This document shows, in pieces, positions 48,658-60,232 of a stretch of 64,000 nt of DNA. The notes under the pieces are model-generated. The model did no database searches, was not told the origin of the DNA, and worked only from the letters and a program-made list of their open reading frames with translations. Positions within the stretch are counted from its first letter, which is position 1. Every line of letters starts with the position of its first letter. A program made the position numbers and the translations under genes. Origin of the DNA: Augochlora pura (taxonomy: Eukaryota > Arthropoda > Insecta > Hymenoptera > Halictidae); the NCBI RefSeq assembly GCF_028453695.1, contig NC_135774.1:7006001-7070000 (forward strand), given 5' to 3'.

Positions 48658-49198
48658 TTAATCATCGCGACGGGGTGTACCACCGGTGGTACATTCTTGT
48701 CTGTCCTATGGGACGGGATGAGCCACCGGTGGTACACGCCGGTGTCAATCTAATAAAAAGGTGATTATTGTAATTAACAAATTTATTTACATATTTATAA
48801 ACATAAGAGAACTATTCCTTTTTGTGAATTTCTTCAAAACATTGTATACACAAAGCCGGCTGATTGTCGCAAGAAGGGCAAAATGTAGTAACGCGCTTGG
48901 CTTTTTTTGTGGCTATGACGGTGCCCACGCGTTCTGACAATTTTCTATAACATTCTCTGCAGCGCTTGCGAACATTTCTTGCAATGCCCGGATATCTGTT
49001 TATAAAATGAAGATTGCTATCCTTTATTTGCCTTACTGATATTTCTTCAGTTATTAACAATTTATCAATAATTTTTTGCCTAAATTTGAGAATGCTCCTT
49101 TGACCACTGACTCAGCCCGCCCGATGGGATAGAGCACGAAAAACAAGCCCGCCCCACGGTGCGGCCAGTGAATTCAGGCCCCGTCGCGAACGTGTTAA
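48658..49198. mobile_element. Mini-piggyBac with intact TTAA flanks
   Basis: A 541-bp element bounded by TTAA at 48658-48661 and 49195-49198. Inverted ends share TCGCGACGGGG (left TCATCGCGACGGGGTG; right reversed CACGTTCGCGACGGGGCC). Next to the left end lie two ACCACCGGTGGTAC boxes, a strong subterminal palindrome repeated about 45 bp apart. The right part contains CGCCCCACGGTGCGGCC. The only coding remnant is the transposase C-terminal domain (48812-49060), so most of the transposase was deleted internally. Confidence 0.8.
48812..49060 (-). pseudogene. piggyBac transposase C-terminal cysteine-rich domain
   Basis: An 82-codon minus frame. The second half reads R-K-R-C-R-E-C-Y, then a basic segment, then C-P-S-C-x6-L-C-x2-C-F-E-x-I-H, which is the zinc-binding cysteine-rich domain that ends piggyBac transposases and recognises their terminal repeats. 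The first half (about 30 residues) resembles the linker before the domain. The catalytic core is missing. The domain lies between matching TTAA-flanked ends of one element. Confidence 0.8.
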
Positions 49199-50639
49199 AA
49201 AACGTTCGCAACAGCGCTATTTCGAGTAATGCTATCGGGAATCAGATTAATATATAATATTTATGCTACGAACTAGCTACTACACAATATTTTATGCTAC
49301 GAATTTGAAATATATTATAAATGTAGTTCAATTTGATAAAAAAAATAACATAAATAATAAATTGGTAGATAAAAGAATACAAGATTTTCTTCAAAACGAA
49401 TCGTTAATTCAGAATTTAATATTAATAAAAACTCATTTCCAAAATTTTCCACAGATAATATGTATGATTTAGAAATTATTAGCATGTCTTTAACTGAATC
49501 GATGGTATTAGTGACGAATATAGATCGTAATTTCAGCGGCATTCTTGAAATTTATGAAGAAAATATAACAAAGTAGAATGCAATTTTAACAAGAAATCTC
49601 GATTTCGAGACAGTGTTCAAAATTAGTGAAGTTTTGCGAGACAAATTGTTGGTGAACTTAAAAATATTAGAGCATGGTACTTGATATTGTTAAAATGCTC
49701 GTAACATATTATAATTTAAATAATAATTGAGTCTAATAATTAGTATTATTTAATTTAAGATCTAATAATTTTTTTCCATGGCACTCTAATCATTTTTTAC
49801 GTAGAATGAACGGAAGAATCGATTTGTGTAAAAAAAAATGCAATTTCTATTTAAAGAAATGATGCAATTGTTAATTGCACATGCACTGCTGCATCTAAAA
49901 AAATTTAAAGGCCTACAGATGTAGTACTATTCGAACTATTTATCTTTCTCCATTAGAATTTATATAGAAACCTATCTCATTCCCACGGCGCGCGGCGCGG
50001 CGCGGCGCAGCGGAAGGTCAGGTCTACGATACGACTTTGAGCCGCGTTCGAAGTACAAACAAGGATTTTAGAAATGTTCTATTAATGTCAAAAATTCCGC
50101 CAATATTATTAATGAAAAACTCACCCATTCAGTTGTAAATGTTGTAATCCAGAAGTTGTAAAATGTATGTAAAACGACACAGATTACACTAACGTTCACT
50201 TTCGCTGTACTATTATTCCACACTGATCACGAATTATGCCTCCATGCAGGTATTATTCAAACAACCGAAATATCATGTACTGTTGTCGCGGCACGTACAT
50301 TTTAAAGAACGGCGAAGTTACAGGGATGAAATCTGTAACGAAACTGGCGGTGTGCACGAAGATCTTCTCGCAGACTATGTCGATTTATGATACATAAATA
50401 TGCATATGATACAATATATTATTGATACATATGTCACTTACACACTTAGACATATTTTAATGATGTAAACTTCCGCAATCTAGTAATGATAAATAAATAT
50501 TATGTAATAATAGTAATAATAAATAAATATTATGTTTCTGTATATATAATATAGTGCAAATTATAGATTTTCGACTTCCTCTGTGAAGCATTTGTTCATT
50601 TTACAGTAAAAAAAAAAGAATACACGTAGTCATTACATT
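49199..50639. other. No gene supported; GGCGC repeat at 49985-50015
   Basis: Mostly AT-rich. A GC burst of CGCGGCGCGG units at about 49985-50015 stands out. A 54-codon frame at 50236-50397 has several cysteines and starts with a Pro-Pro-Cys motif like exon 2 of units G2 and C, but it lacks the splice acceptor and the cysteine spacing, so I do not call it. The region ends at the weak promoter block of unit G4. Confidence 0.4.
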
Positions 50640-50739
50640 TTCTTATTACGCTCCGTCACGTTCTACACGAAAAGTGCATATTTTTAATCTTTCATTGCTT
50701 AATGTACAAATTACAGTTTAACGTGTACTCTATATAAAA
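50640..50739 (+). promoter_or_regulatory. Diverged peptide-family promoter with TATA box, unit G4
   Basis: Retains CGCTCCGTCACGTTCTACACGAAAA from the shared block, but the GGACAATAAACA part is missing or diverged. TATAAAA is at 50733-50739, 60 bp before the ATG, the same spacing as in sister units. G4 is the most divergent plus-strand unit. Confidence 0.6.
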
Positions 50740-50798
50740 AGAAACCAGAACTGTGACAGTTATTGTTTAACGAAAAACTTTGGAGTACTGAATACACA

Positions 50799-53346
50799 AT
50801 GATAAACCAAAAATTGGGCTTACTTTTTCTTCTCGTTTCGCTCATCATGTTGTTTGGATCACCCATGTCACCAATAGTTGGAGTGAGTTGATATTTGTCT
50901 AATTTTCTGTGTTAATTTCAATCCATTTTTAAGCAAGGATAGCAAGGGTGTAGCATAAATGAGAATATATTTGTTTCGAACGAAAAACTTAATGATCGTT
51001 CTATTCCTTCTTGGCACCATTGGACTATAAACATACGTGATATCATTAACTTGCTTTCACACTTATATCATTTTTATTCGAATTGTTAATCCTTCCTACC
51101 CTATTGATATTTCAGTTAATTTTCCGCTAGAAATCGATAACATTAAGCTGAAGATATCAACATGGCGGTTTTGAAAACTGTGTAATGAGTTTAAAAATTG
51201 GAACATATGTGTTTCATTAGATTTTTTCAGTGCAGTAACGGTTAAGACAAATATAGAGTGTCATGTACCTAAAGGTACAACCGGATAGGAGCTGATTCTA
51301 CGTCAATATATAAATTGAAGAAAAAGAGTAAGATTTTCTCATATAACAATATTATTTTTTCAACTTAATGTTTCTCGCAAACGAATCCTAGAAGGAAAAG
51401 ATGTTATTCTATACTTTAAACTTATTTTATAATGTAGAATCAGCACCTATTAGGTTGTATCATAAGTTACATGACAGTCTAAAGTATGTAATTCTGACTT
51501 TTTCATATCTTAGTAGAAGATATTGAAACAATCTTTGATATTTCGAAAGTAGAAATGAAAAAATTTATTTAAGAAAAGCTTGTAACAAAATTGTTAATTT
51601 ATCTATGTAAAAAATCAAACTTTTGCCATTTTGATTCTGCAATCACAAACCACTTCTAAATAAATGTTATCCTGCTATACTATTATACTAATTGTTATTA
51701 TTACTTGTTAGAAAGATTAAGCTAATTAGTCGAGACGACTGCTCTTTTCCAAGGTTCTGGAGTAAGTGCCGCGCGGTCCAACACAGTTCTCTTACCAAAA
51801 AGCAAATGTGCTTTCCCCACTCCGTGGCCAGAACCTCCATGAACAGAGTTTCATTCTTGGGCAATGCAACGACGGTTGCTCGCCTTCTCTAAACACATTT
51901 TCCATAAACAGTCAATGGCTCGACACTCGACAGCTGGGAGACCCACTGCGGTCATCAGCCGTCGCGTCGCATATCGCCAGGACTGTTTAGTCTCGCTTAC
52001 CCTCCGGGCCACGCGCATCCTTGAACCCTGCCATAAATCCATCGACGACCGACCATCGCTCGATCGTCCCTATCCCGAATTTTCTTAAAAAAATACGTTG
52101 CGCTACTGCATACGTTGCAATTACTGTATTATCCCGTAGTTACTGTATCATCACATAAATTTTACTTACATTCGAAGACAGCATTACTAAATTAGGACAT
52201 TAAATTTTTGAATATGTTTTATATGTAATTTTTATAATTTTTAATAATAACCAAATCAAAACTTTAACTTCTTAGTACATATTCGTCTGTATGATGAAAA
52301 TTCGTCATTTGGCAAACAACCAGCAATGTTTGTATATTATAGAAAATAATTGATTCCCATTCTTTTAATGACAAATAAATTAAATCCTAATTTCTACCAA
52401 TCGAAGATAATTTTAACCAAAAATGCTATAATTATAATCATCACTGAAAAATATATGATTTTTAACAAGTTACGTTCTTTTTATATAGACCATATCATTA
52501 CTACACACAGTGTTAAAAATGTCGGCATTTTGTGAATGATTTCATGCGATACACGGATACAACATAATATTTTTACATTTCGTTGAACACTGCTGCGATG
52601 CTGTATGTAACACAAAGAACAAGTCAAGAAGACTTGCTTGGATAGTTTGAGACTTGACATTTATTCGATAGAGATAAAGTCAATTATGTCTGAAAACAAA
52701 AAATTACGGGATGAATATATGTTAAGATGTATAAAATATGGAAACCAATTCTTTAAATTTCTGGTTATGGTTTCATGTAGTTTTGCCTTAATTTTCTTGA
52801 AAGAGAATTAATTTTCTTTTGTTTTGGATAGTACTGCTTTTGTTTTCAAATTATTGTATTCAAACTCTTGTCTACTTAAGACGAAATCTATTAAGGTAAA
52901 AATAACAAACAGTACATTTTGTTACTCTTCAAGAAATGTTTATCCAGGTATAGCATAAAATGAGTCAATAATAACATTAATTTCAGAAACAGTTCGAGAA
53001 CTTATCAAAATTTTTGCTTTGACAAAACAAGAAACAATCGATCCGAGAAGTTTTTCCATCGTTAGGATATTTAAAATCTTGCTTTCATGGTATCTCTTTC
53101 CTAAATACATACATTTTCTCGTATTCTTAATAAACGTACATTTTCCTTTAAGGTGGAAGGAGCATGCGGTACTTTATCACGAAGAACACTATGTAGAAGC
53201 GACAAGTATAGAATAATGTGCAGAGTACGATAATGCCCAATTATTAATTACTATACATTCATCCATTCGATAGAGCTATTATTATACTGATTATATTTCT
53301 GTTATATTTTTAGCTTACTTGTACAAAAGAAGAAAGAGGAAAATGA
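50799..53346 (+). CDS. Secreted four-cysteine peptide, unit G4, three exons
   Basis: Exon 1 is 50799-50882 (28-codon signal peptide, donor GTGAGT). Exon 2 is 53153-53224 (24 codons after TTTTCCTTTAAG, donor GTACGA). Exon 3 is 53314-53346 (10 codons and TGA, after TTATATTTTTAG). All introns are phase 0. Cysteines lie at exon 2 codons 5, 14 and 23 and exon 3 codon 3, giving C-x8-C-x8-C-x3-C. The mature part is strongly basic. The last two codons are Gly-Lys before the stop, a potential C-terminal amidation signal absent from sister units. The intron 1 of 2.27 kb holds a GC-rich foreign block (51720-52090) and dispersed repeat A. An AATAAA signal is at 53414. Precursor about 62 residues. Layout recalls bee anthophilin-1 (apamin/MCD) venom genes, though the cysteine spacing is different. 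Confidence 0.7.
51720..52090. other. GC-rich block inside intron 1 of unit G4
   Basis: Much higher GC than the flanks, with several overlapping frames on both strands (66, 74, 63 and 74 codons) and no recognised domain. A sharp return to AT-rich sequence near 52085 suggests an inserted retroelement fragment. I cannot name its family. Confidence 0.4.
52285..52545. repeat. Dispersed repeat A, copy 2
   Basis: Matches 23690-24015 over the segment from GAAAATTCGTCATT through TTTTTATATAGACCATATCATT to a GTTAAAAA block. The later part of the copy-1 similarity resumes at about 52695 after a 150-bp interruption. Non-coding. It sits in intron 1 of unit G4. Confidence 0.65.
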
Positions 53347-53429
53347 TGGTTGCAGTAATGTTACAAAACATTAGATTGAATATACTGTATACAGACGGAG
53401 GTACAGCAGCTTAAATAAATAAATAAATA

Positions 53430-56200
53430 CTGTTCATCAGAAACAGAACATCGACGTCTCCTCCATTCTGTCGTATACCTCGAACACACATTTTCATCGA
53501 TAATGTGAAAAATAAATATTGTCCATTGACTTTCAACACATACGTTTCCCCCGTTTTATAAAAATTGAAAACAGTTTTACTATCAGTTCCGTATTATTAG
53601 AAAATTAAAAGAAGGCATTCTATCCAAAAGCTAAACGGCGCAAAGAACAAGGGAAACCAGACAATCGCTTCGCCAGAATCCTCCCACTTATCAGATTCTT
53701 TCTCATTATTGCCTAAGTTACGCGAAGGATAAAAAACGCAATTAGATGAAACGGACGGCCGCACAGTGCTTCGAGCAATACAAAATACCCAAAGATCACT
53801 ATTTCCCTATTTTTTTAACAACATATTCGAAATCTAGAAGCATTATATTTGCATAAACAATTGAGAAATACCAAAAATATAACTCCGATCACCGAATAAA
53901 CACGTCAGTAATTGCAACTATCCCGTTGTCTCTGTTGCCTCAAGCATTTTCTCGTTACATCGCCGTGTCTTCAATATCAAATTATTTAAAATTTACGGCA
54001 ATAAATGTAAATAAATGTAAATGTAAATAGATTATTCGATTAGAGGTATTAAACGCTTGTTATTTTGATTGTTATTTGGTTGAACTATTTATTGTATTGT
54101 CTTGTTTTGTAACCTCGAAGTTACACATCTATGGAGACCCTAACCTATACGTTCGATAAACTTTAAACTAACTTTTCTCAAAAATGGTAAAACATTCTTA
54201 GGATCTCAACGTAAAACTATCCCTTGAACCTTCTCCTACATTATCATACCAAATCTTGCTGCCTTTAGCTACCTTTTTGTTCATACTTTGATATTTTAGT
54301 AACGTGTCCGAGGACAGACCGGAATATTCTTATGAAATGGGTTTGTGCTCCTTCCAATGATAAGAAAAACAGATGTGTTTTTTATTTCACAGAACAAATT
54401 CCATTTAAACTATTGCACCGAAGAAGTTTACACAGATTTAAACAAATTTTGATGTCACATTGTTGCAAATGTTTTCATATATTATTTCTTATTATTTATT
54501 AACCTGTTGCATTGAAATATTTGTTGGTTGTTTCTGTATTGTAATAAAATATGTGTCACTTACGTATTTATTTACGTTAGAATATGCGTTACCTGTTTAT
54601 TTATTATGTTGATATATGTATTATTACATATTTTTTATGTATTGTATTAATATATGTGATATATGTATATTTGTGTATAGTGTACTTACATTACATAACA
54701 GATTTTTATGGGACGTGTCTACATTAATATATAACGCCCCATCTACCCAGTAATTGATAATAAGAAATGTTTCGAATAAAAAATGAATAGTACACAAATT
54801 ATAACAAATTCCAGTACTAGATGTTGATAAAAAATTTTTTATTCAACAAAAGACAATAATATTACAACTTTTAACATAATTTTATATTATTCTTGCACAA
54901 ATCGTCCTCTTTCTCTTCTTTTTAAAAAAATGTCTAAGGTACTTAGATCGAAAATTAATTAATTTAAAAGATACGAGTTTTGTTCCCAACGCTCATAGGA
55001 ATGAAGCACTGTGGGCCGCTTCTCCTTATCCCTTACTTTGTGTAATTTAGTAGAACGATAAGCTGATTCCCCTTGCCGACTTACAGTGTTTGGCTTGTAG
55101 GTACAGTGACTTTTTTCAGTTTTCCAGTAGTACATATCCATCATACCATCATATACAACAATTGCACACAATTAACACTATCTCTACCAAGCGGTGACAA
55201 AAAACAGTTTTTAAATTTTAGCTTAAAATTATTCTCTATGTTTATTTCTTTTCCGCAACTAACTTTTTTACTTTCTGTATATTAGCTATTAAATTAATTC
55301 AGTGATATCATTTTCCGCAGCTCATTCTGAACCTAAAAATGTGCATATGATATAACTATTTCTACCATGACATCTTTTAACATGTTAAGGATTTCATAAT
55401 AATGTTTAATTTTAAACGATTTTACGTATAATTATCAACACCATTTTGCGGCATAATGTCGATTGTAATCACATTAGAGAATCCCTATTTCGATTACAAT
55501 GGAAAATACAGGAGCTGTTGCGTTACTTTGATATTCCCTTGTTTTCAGCCTTATTTAGCCTTAAGTAAAACTACATCCTTTCCAAATAGATAAATGAGGT
55601 GCCAAATAAGTTATTGCCAACGTATATGCGTGAAGAGTGCTTAACAGTGAACCAGTGATTTGTAAAAACTGCAGTACTGTATAAGGAAAGGATTTTATTA
55701 TAAAGCTGCTTTTATGATTATTGTTAAATTAATAGTTGTATACTCAATTGTTAGCAGAAACAATATTTTTAAATATCACTATATTTGATTATCTTTCTAA
55801 TAAAAATATAAAAATTACGACTATAACATCTTTTCATTATTACTATTCAGGTAAAACATGTTTAATTACATTTACGTGTATTCATATTGTGTAGATCGAT
55901 GAATTAAGCTAGAATTTACAACTCGATTAAATAATCTCTAATAAATAGGATATACAAGATTATTACCGGTTTTATTATAATTGAATATTTTTATTAATAC
56001 ACATTTATATTACTGCTCGATAGATTAATGTTTCTAAACAACTTAATGATCTTTGAGTTTCATATTATATATAGGGTATAAATGAATAATTATAATTTTC
56101 TTTTCCAGGCCTTTATATTTATTCATTAGATACATATGTACTTTAAAGTATATAACATTAGCATTCTAATTTTAACCTGAACTGTAAAATTTTAATGTTT
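53430..56200. other. Convergent-cluster centre, no gene recognised
   Basis: The interval between the plus-strand units (ending at 53346) and the minus-strand units (ending at 56282). AT-rich; the open frames of 70 codons near 54959-55285 on either strand have no features. It separates two tail-to-tail gene groups. Confidence 0.5.
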
Positions 56201-56281
56201 CTGGAAATTATTTTATTGCATATAATATCAATATTACATTATCAACAACAATTGTAACACCTGCAACTGGATTCATTCCTT

Positions 56282-56614
56282 TTATGGACAGTTAACCTAC
56301 AGGGAGAAATGTGGATAGATTTTATTATAATGCAAATGCCAGACAGTATAGTTATTAAGAGTATTCAAACATAATCATACCGGACACCTCGCACGGAGTG
56401 ACGGATTGTTGCAAATTACATATTTAGGAATATTATAGCACGGTGCTGATAGCTGCACAAAAGTTAATACAGTGTATCATTACATGTTCAAAACTGATGC
56501 AAATCTGATGGAATACTATAAAACATATTCGCAACTTACGACTGGTATTACAAGAGAATCAGATAAAAATATTAGACAAACAACTAAAAGAAAGAAGTGA
56601 TGCTTTCGGTCCAT
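56282..56614 (-). CDS. Secreted four-cysteine peptide, unit B, compact three-exon gene
   Basis: Exon 1 is 56614-56540 (25-codon signal peptide, donor GTAAGT). Exon 2 is 56452-56381 (24 codons after TTTTGTGCAG, donor GTATGA). Exon 3 is 56296-56282 (four codons and TAA, after CTCCCTGTAG). Introns are only 87 and 84 bp and phase 0. Cysteines at exon 2 codons 5, 14 and 23 and exon 3 codon 3 give C-x8-C-x8-C-x3-C. If intron 2 were retained, a stop would follow one codon after the donor, so splicing decides whether the fourth cysteine is present. AATAAA lies at 56217-56212. The mature part is less basic than in units C and G4. This is the clearest intact member; total precursor 53 residues. Confidence 0.75.
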
Positions 56615-56676
56615 GATTGCAAGTTCTATTGTCCTAAGCTTGTCAGTAGGTAATGACTGTCGCAGCTGTTTCCTCC

Positions 56677-56870
56677 TTTTATACGTAACACTTTGTGTTG
56701 ATTATTCCAAATATAGATTATGAGGACATTTGAAAAACGCGTAACTCCTCCTATTAAATAGTCAACACGTTCTTGACACGATAAATGTCTCACGATATGC
56801 TGTATGCAATTTTCGTGTGAAACGTGACGCAGGGTAATAAACAGGTAGAATGATTGTGTTTATCTGTTTA
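56677..56870 (-). promoter_or_regulatory. Peptide-family promoter block with TATA box, unit B
   Basis: On the minus strand: GGCAATAAACAGATAAACACAATC, GCGTCACGTTTCACACGAAAA, ACATTTATCGTG, then TATAAAA at 56683-56677 and GGAGGAAACAGCTGCGACAGTCATT in the leader. The same leader phrase (GACAGTCATT) occurs in unit C, and CTACTGACAAG in unit G3. Confidence 0.75.
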
Positions 56871-56939
56871 TTGCCCAAGGAAAATGTGCTTTTATCGTAG
56901 AGGAACTATTTAAAACAAGTGCAGCGTTCTCAATGTTCT

Positions 56940-57130
56940 CTATACAGGATGATTCTCGTAGCATGACAACATCAGGTGGTTCATAAAATATTTATTATAA
57001 AAAAAAATGTTTCAAATAGAAGTTGCGTTGTTTGGAGGGGGACTTATAGTACCGTAATCAGTTTTACGTTATATTACTTTTTATCGAGATATGGTAGTTA
57101 CTTTCAATTTTTTTAGTAGAATCGTTTATA
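56940..57130. mobile_element. End of an ACAGGATGATTCTCG-type transposon
   Basis: TATACAGGATGATTCTCGTAGC at 56941-56962 is an ACAGGGTG-type end, followed by TTGGAGGGGGACTTATAGTACCG, the kind of subterminal sequence seen in old insect DNA transposons. No opposite end was found. From 57131 to 58430 I see nothing assignable. Confidence 0.4.
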
Positions 57131-58430
57131 TTTTTTCTACTATTCAAATAAAGCGATGAATTTTACAGAAAAAAAGATATTGCATAAGACAGTAAATACT
57201 GATCTGCTGCTTATAAACAAAATTGTCTTCTAGCATCCATCAGCATGTCAGTATAAATCATACTGAGAACTGATAACTAACATATTATATAATTCCCAAA
57301 AACGAATTTCGCTATTATCTCAAATAATAACTTCAAATAATTATAAAACAAAACAATATTTTATTTAAAATAATATATCATAAGATATTATACCAAATGT
57401 GATTACAGGTTGTATCTGCTTCTGCTCGTTATAATTATTTTATTTCTAAATTATTTCGTAACACCGATAGTCTTGGTAAATAAAATTGTTCACCATATGA
57501 GTATCTCGTCTCATCTATATTTTGTATTTTACATGAACCAGTATTAAAAGTCTTATATTCTAAGCATCTATTATCAAAACGGCACGAATTAATGTAGTTA
57601 TTTCAATTCAAGAATTTTATTCATGATCGAACCAGCACAATAAAATTTCTGAAAAATCAGCAACTTTAAACAACATATATTGCACTTGGCGAAAAATCAA
57701 TTTAATCTCGTACGTACGTTTTCCAATCGTTCTTTTCGGAGTATTTATTCAGGCGTAACAGGAAAATGTTGATACGTAAAGTATGAATGCAGTGGATTAT
57801 TTCAGCGCACCTACACACATAGCCATGTAAATCGCTCGATGTACGATTTTTCCATCTGGAAAGACAACTTTTGATACATTTTTATTCCGGGAGTTTTCAA
57901 AGCTTTAGTCGAACAATTTATTTTCATTTATTTTTAGCTACCTTTGAAGCCCGTGAAACATCTCAAAGTATCTGACGGTGCAACGTTAGTTCCTATGAAA
58001 CCGAGACGTTAATAACAGGGGTGGTCTTTCTGAAAAAATTCTAATTAATAAGAGAAGCAAAAAGCTCTCTAACCTCTTTAAAGTCCAGTAAATTCTTCTA
58101 TTTCTTGCTCTGCGTCTCAAAGCGCAGGAAATGTACGGGAACTTTTTACGGACGAAGTTACAGAAACTTTATCGTAAAGCAACTATCCTCAAACCACTTC
58201 GGCTGACAATTAATTCTTCAAAAGAAAACAGATTAAATGTGTTGGAATCGCTGGAATATTCTTTTCGATTCACTGTCACCTTTATTTTTATGTGAAATCG
58301 ATCATTGTATAAAATTATTCCCTGTTATCTTAACAAATTTGGTGATTCTTTATTATCTGTTAGTCTTAATACATAGATTATGAACCATTTAAATTGACTC
58401 AATCGAATATCTTCGAAACCGCCGATTATA

Positions 58431-58664
58431 TTAACCCCTTCCAATATAATAACGAGTCAGACTCATGATACAAAACTTCATGCAAGATTTATTAAATATG
58501 GATATTATTCATTTCTTCTGAATTGAAATAAAATTGAATTCTTCTGTTATCAAAGTGTAGAACCAACCGTACATAAAGACAATAAAAAAAAAACAAGAAT
58601 TATCCGGTACTATTAAGGATGATATTAGCGACAAATAAGTGCTGATCAACGCAGCGTGGAAGGA
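58431..58664 (+). mobile_element. TTAA MITE, third copy of the 27227/42780 family
   Basis: Starts TTAACCCCTTCCAA at 58431 and ends ...GCGTGGAAGG near 58664, with short inverted CCTTCCA ends. The right TTAA has decayed. The interior matches 42780-42992 (reversed) through GTTATCAAAGTG, ATTAAGG and CAAATAAGTGCTGATCAACGC. It inserted into a copy of the same sequence that hosts the nested MITE at 4381. Confidence 0.75.
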
Positions 58665-59237
58665 ATCGTAGTAGAAGAGGTTTAAAAATGTTTCAAAATA
58701 AATTTTAATAGTTTTAGGGACCATGTAATCTGATGTTAATCAGATTTTTCTAGGTGAACGCGTCGGGGACATATAAAGGTCAACTTTCTTTTTTCAAAAT
58801 TGAATTATATTTGTATCCTTTATTATATTAATCAATTCAACTTATCATTCTCCTTACAAAAATACTAAGGTATTTGTTGCAAAAGAGCATTGATTTAGAA
58901 GATATTAAGAAATGAAAATGGAGAAAAATATCTATTTTATTTACCTACTAGAGATAATAATTAATACAAATTTCAACAAAGAGAGGACAACAGTTATACC
59001 CAATCGTACGGTTGTAATAAAAAGACATGAGATATTTTATAACAAAATACAAGAAAGAAATCTAAATGTTCGAATTATATTGTTACACAATGCAATATTA
59101 CGTCAACTCGTCTTTATGTGGAACATGCGCCTTCATATTACGGTGCATCTCAATCTCTCAGATTCGATGGAATCGCATAATCGTTTTAAATTCAGTCATG
59201 GTAAGTGTGCACCCATGTATAATGCATATTTGACTAC

Positions 59238-59298
59238 CGGCATTTGCAAAGACACGATAAATGAGACGGAATGGCCCGTTCATCCGCAGATGGTGACT
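59238..59298 (-). pseudogene. Decayed exon 2 of a minus-strand peptide unit (E)
   Basis: Downstream (on minus) of the tandem array at 59640-59830, at roughly the position where units D and G1 have exon 2, TTGAATAATAG is followed by a short sequence alignable to exon 2. It has a TGC at the first-cysteine position but TGA two codons later, Phe at the second position, and no third cysteine before a GTAGTC donor-like site. It is a degenerate remnant, and the match rests mainly on position and on the acceptor and donor edges. The 137-codon plus frame covering it (58912-59325) is probably spurious. Confidence 0.35.
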
Positions 59299-59639
59299 CT
59301 ATTATTCAACAAAAGACTACGTTGAAATGATAATCGCCGATTTTTATACAGAATTTTCATTGTATTCTAACAACGTTTACGGCTTTTATCATTAAAATAA
59401 GTCTATCAAACACTGTAGCCATTAAATTGAAGTCCGCAATCTTCGACAAATTAAAACAATTTTGTGTATACCTATCGCATTTTCTAAAACGTTTAAATTA
59501 TATGTTGATATCTTCTATATAAGTACGAACTTTTTCATAATTGAAATATATTAAGAACAAAAAATATTCAACAAAATAAACGAAAAAAGTTTTTGTGCAA
59601 ATAACTATCCCCTTAAACAAACACAAGTGAAAAGTTAAT

Positions 59640-59830
59640 AACTGTGTACCAGTTATCGAGACTTTTAGTTACTGTGCGCCAATTTCTGTGCACTAATCTA
59701 GTTACTGTGTGCCAATTTCTGCAGCCTGATAGAAGTACTGTGTGTCAATTTCTGTACACAAGTTTAATTACTATGTGTCGATTTCTGTACACTGATCTAA
59801 TTACTGCACTTCGATTACTGTGATCATTTC
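59640..59830 (-). repeat. Tandem repeat array, inverted copy of 39690-39890
   Basis: Units such as GTTACTGTGTGCCAATTTCTG repeat about five times. The reverse complement matches the array at 39690-39890 unit by unit, and flanking sequence out to about 60060 also matches 39470-39690 reversed. This marks an inverted segmental duplicate inside the peptide cluster. Confidence 0.75.
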
Positions 59831-60131
59831 TAGATAAATAATCCTAAAAGAGAAATGTAGAAGCATGAAATATTCCATATTAAATTGTTTAGTGTGAATT
59901 TTTATACGTGTATGCTTCAGTACTTACGATATTACTCGAAAAAGGAAAAAACCTCATGCAGCGTACTCAAACATCACTAACCAGAAAAACAAGGTTAGAT
60001 GTAACATGTGGTTTTCCATAAGGAAACAAATCGTAGTCATAATGTACCGTAGAATAGAACATGGCGTATATTTGTATTCGTTATTGAATTACTTTAATCA
60101 TCTTCTTAGATATATTGTTTTTATTTAAAGT

Positions 60132-60232
60132 AATAATATAATAATAATATAATATAATAATATAACAATAATATAATATAATAATATAACAATAATATAA
60201 TATTATAATAATATAATAATATAATAATATAA
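60132..60232. repeat. AT microsatellite (ATAATAATATA)n
   Basis: About 100 bp of ATAATAATATA and AACAATAAT permutations. The flanking phrase ATCATCTTCTTAGATATATTG occurs on both sides (about 60098 and 60232), indicating slippage or a local duplication around the tract. Confidence 0.8.

Noticed and set aside
56940..57060. Possible exon 3/3' block of another minus-strand peptide unit (a Pro-Pro-Asp-Val-like reading)
   Set aside because: The sequence is better explained as the end of an ACAGGATGATTC-type transposon, and no acceptor or cysteine codon is present.
58912..59325. 137-codon plus-strand open frame with two cysteines
   Set aside because: No domain or splice context, a low-complexity start, and its 3' part lies opposite a minus-strand remnant whose position fits the peptide family's exon 2. 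Treated as a chance frame.
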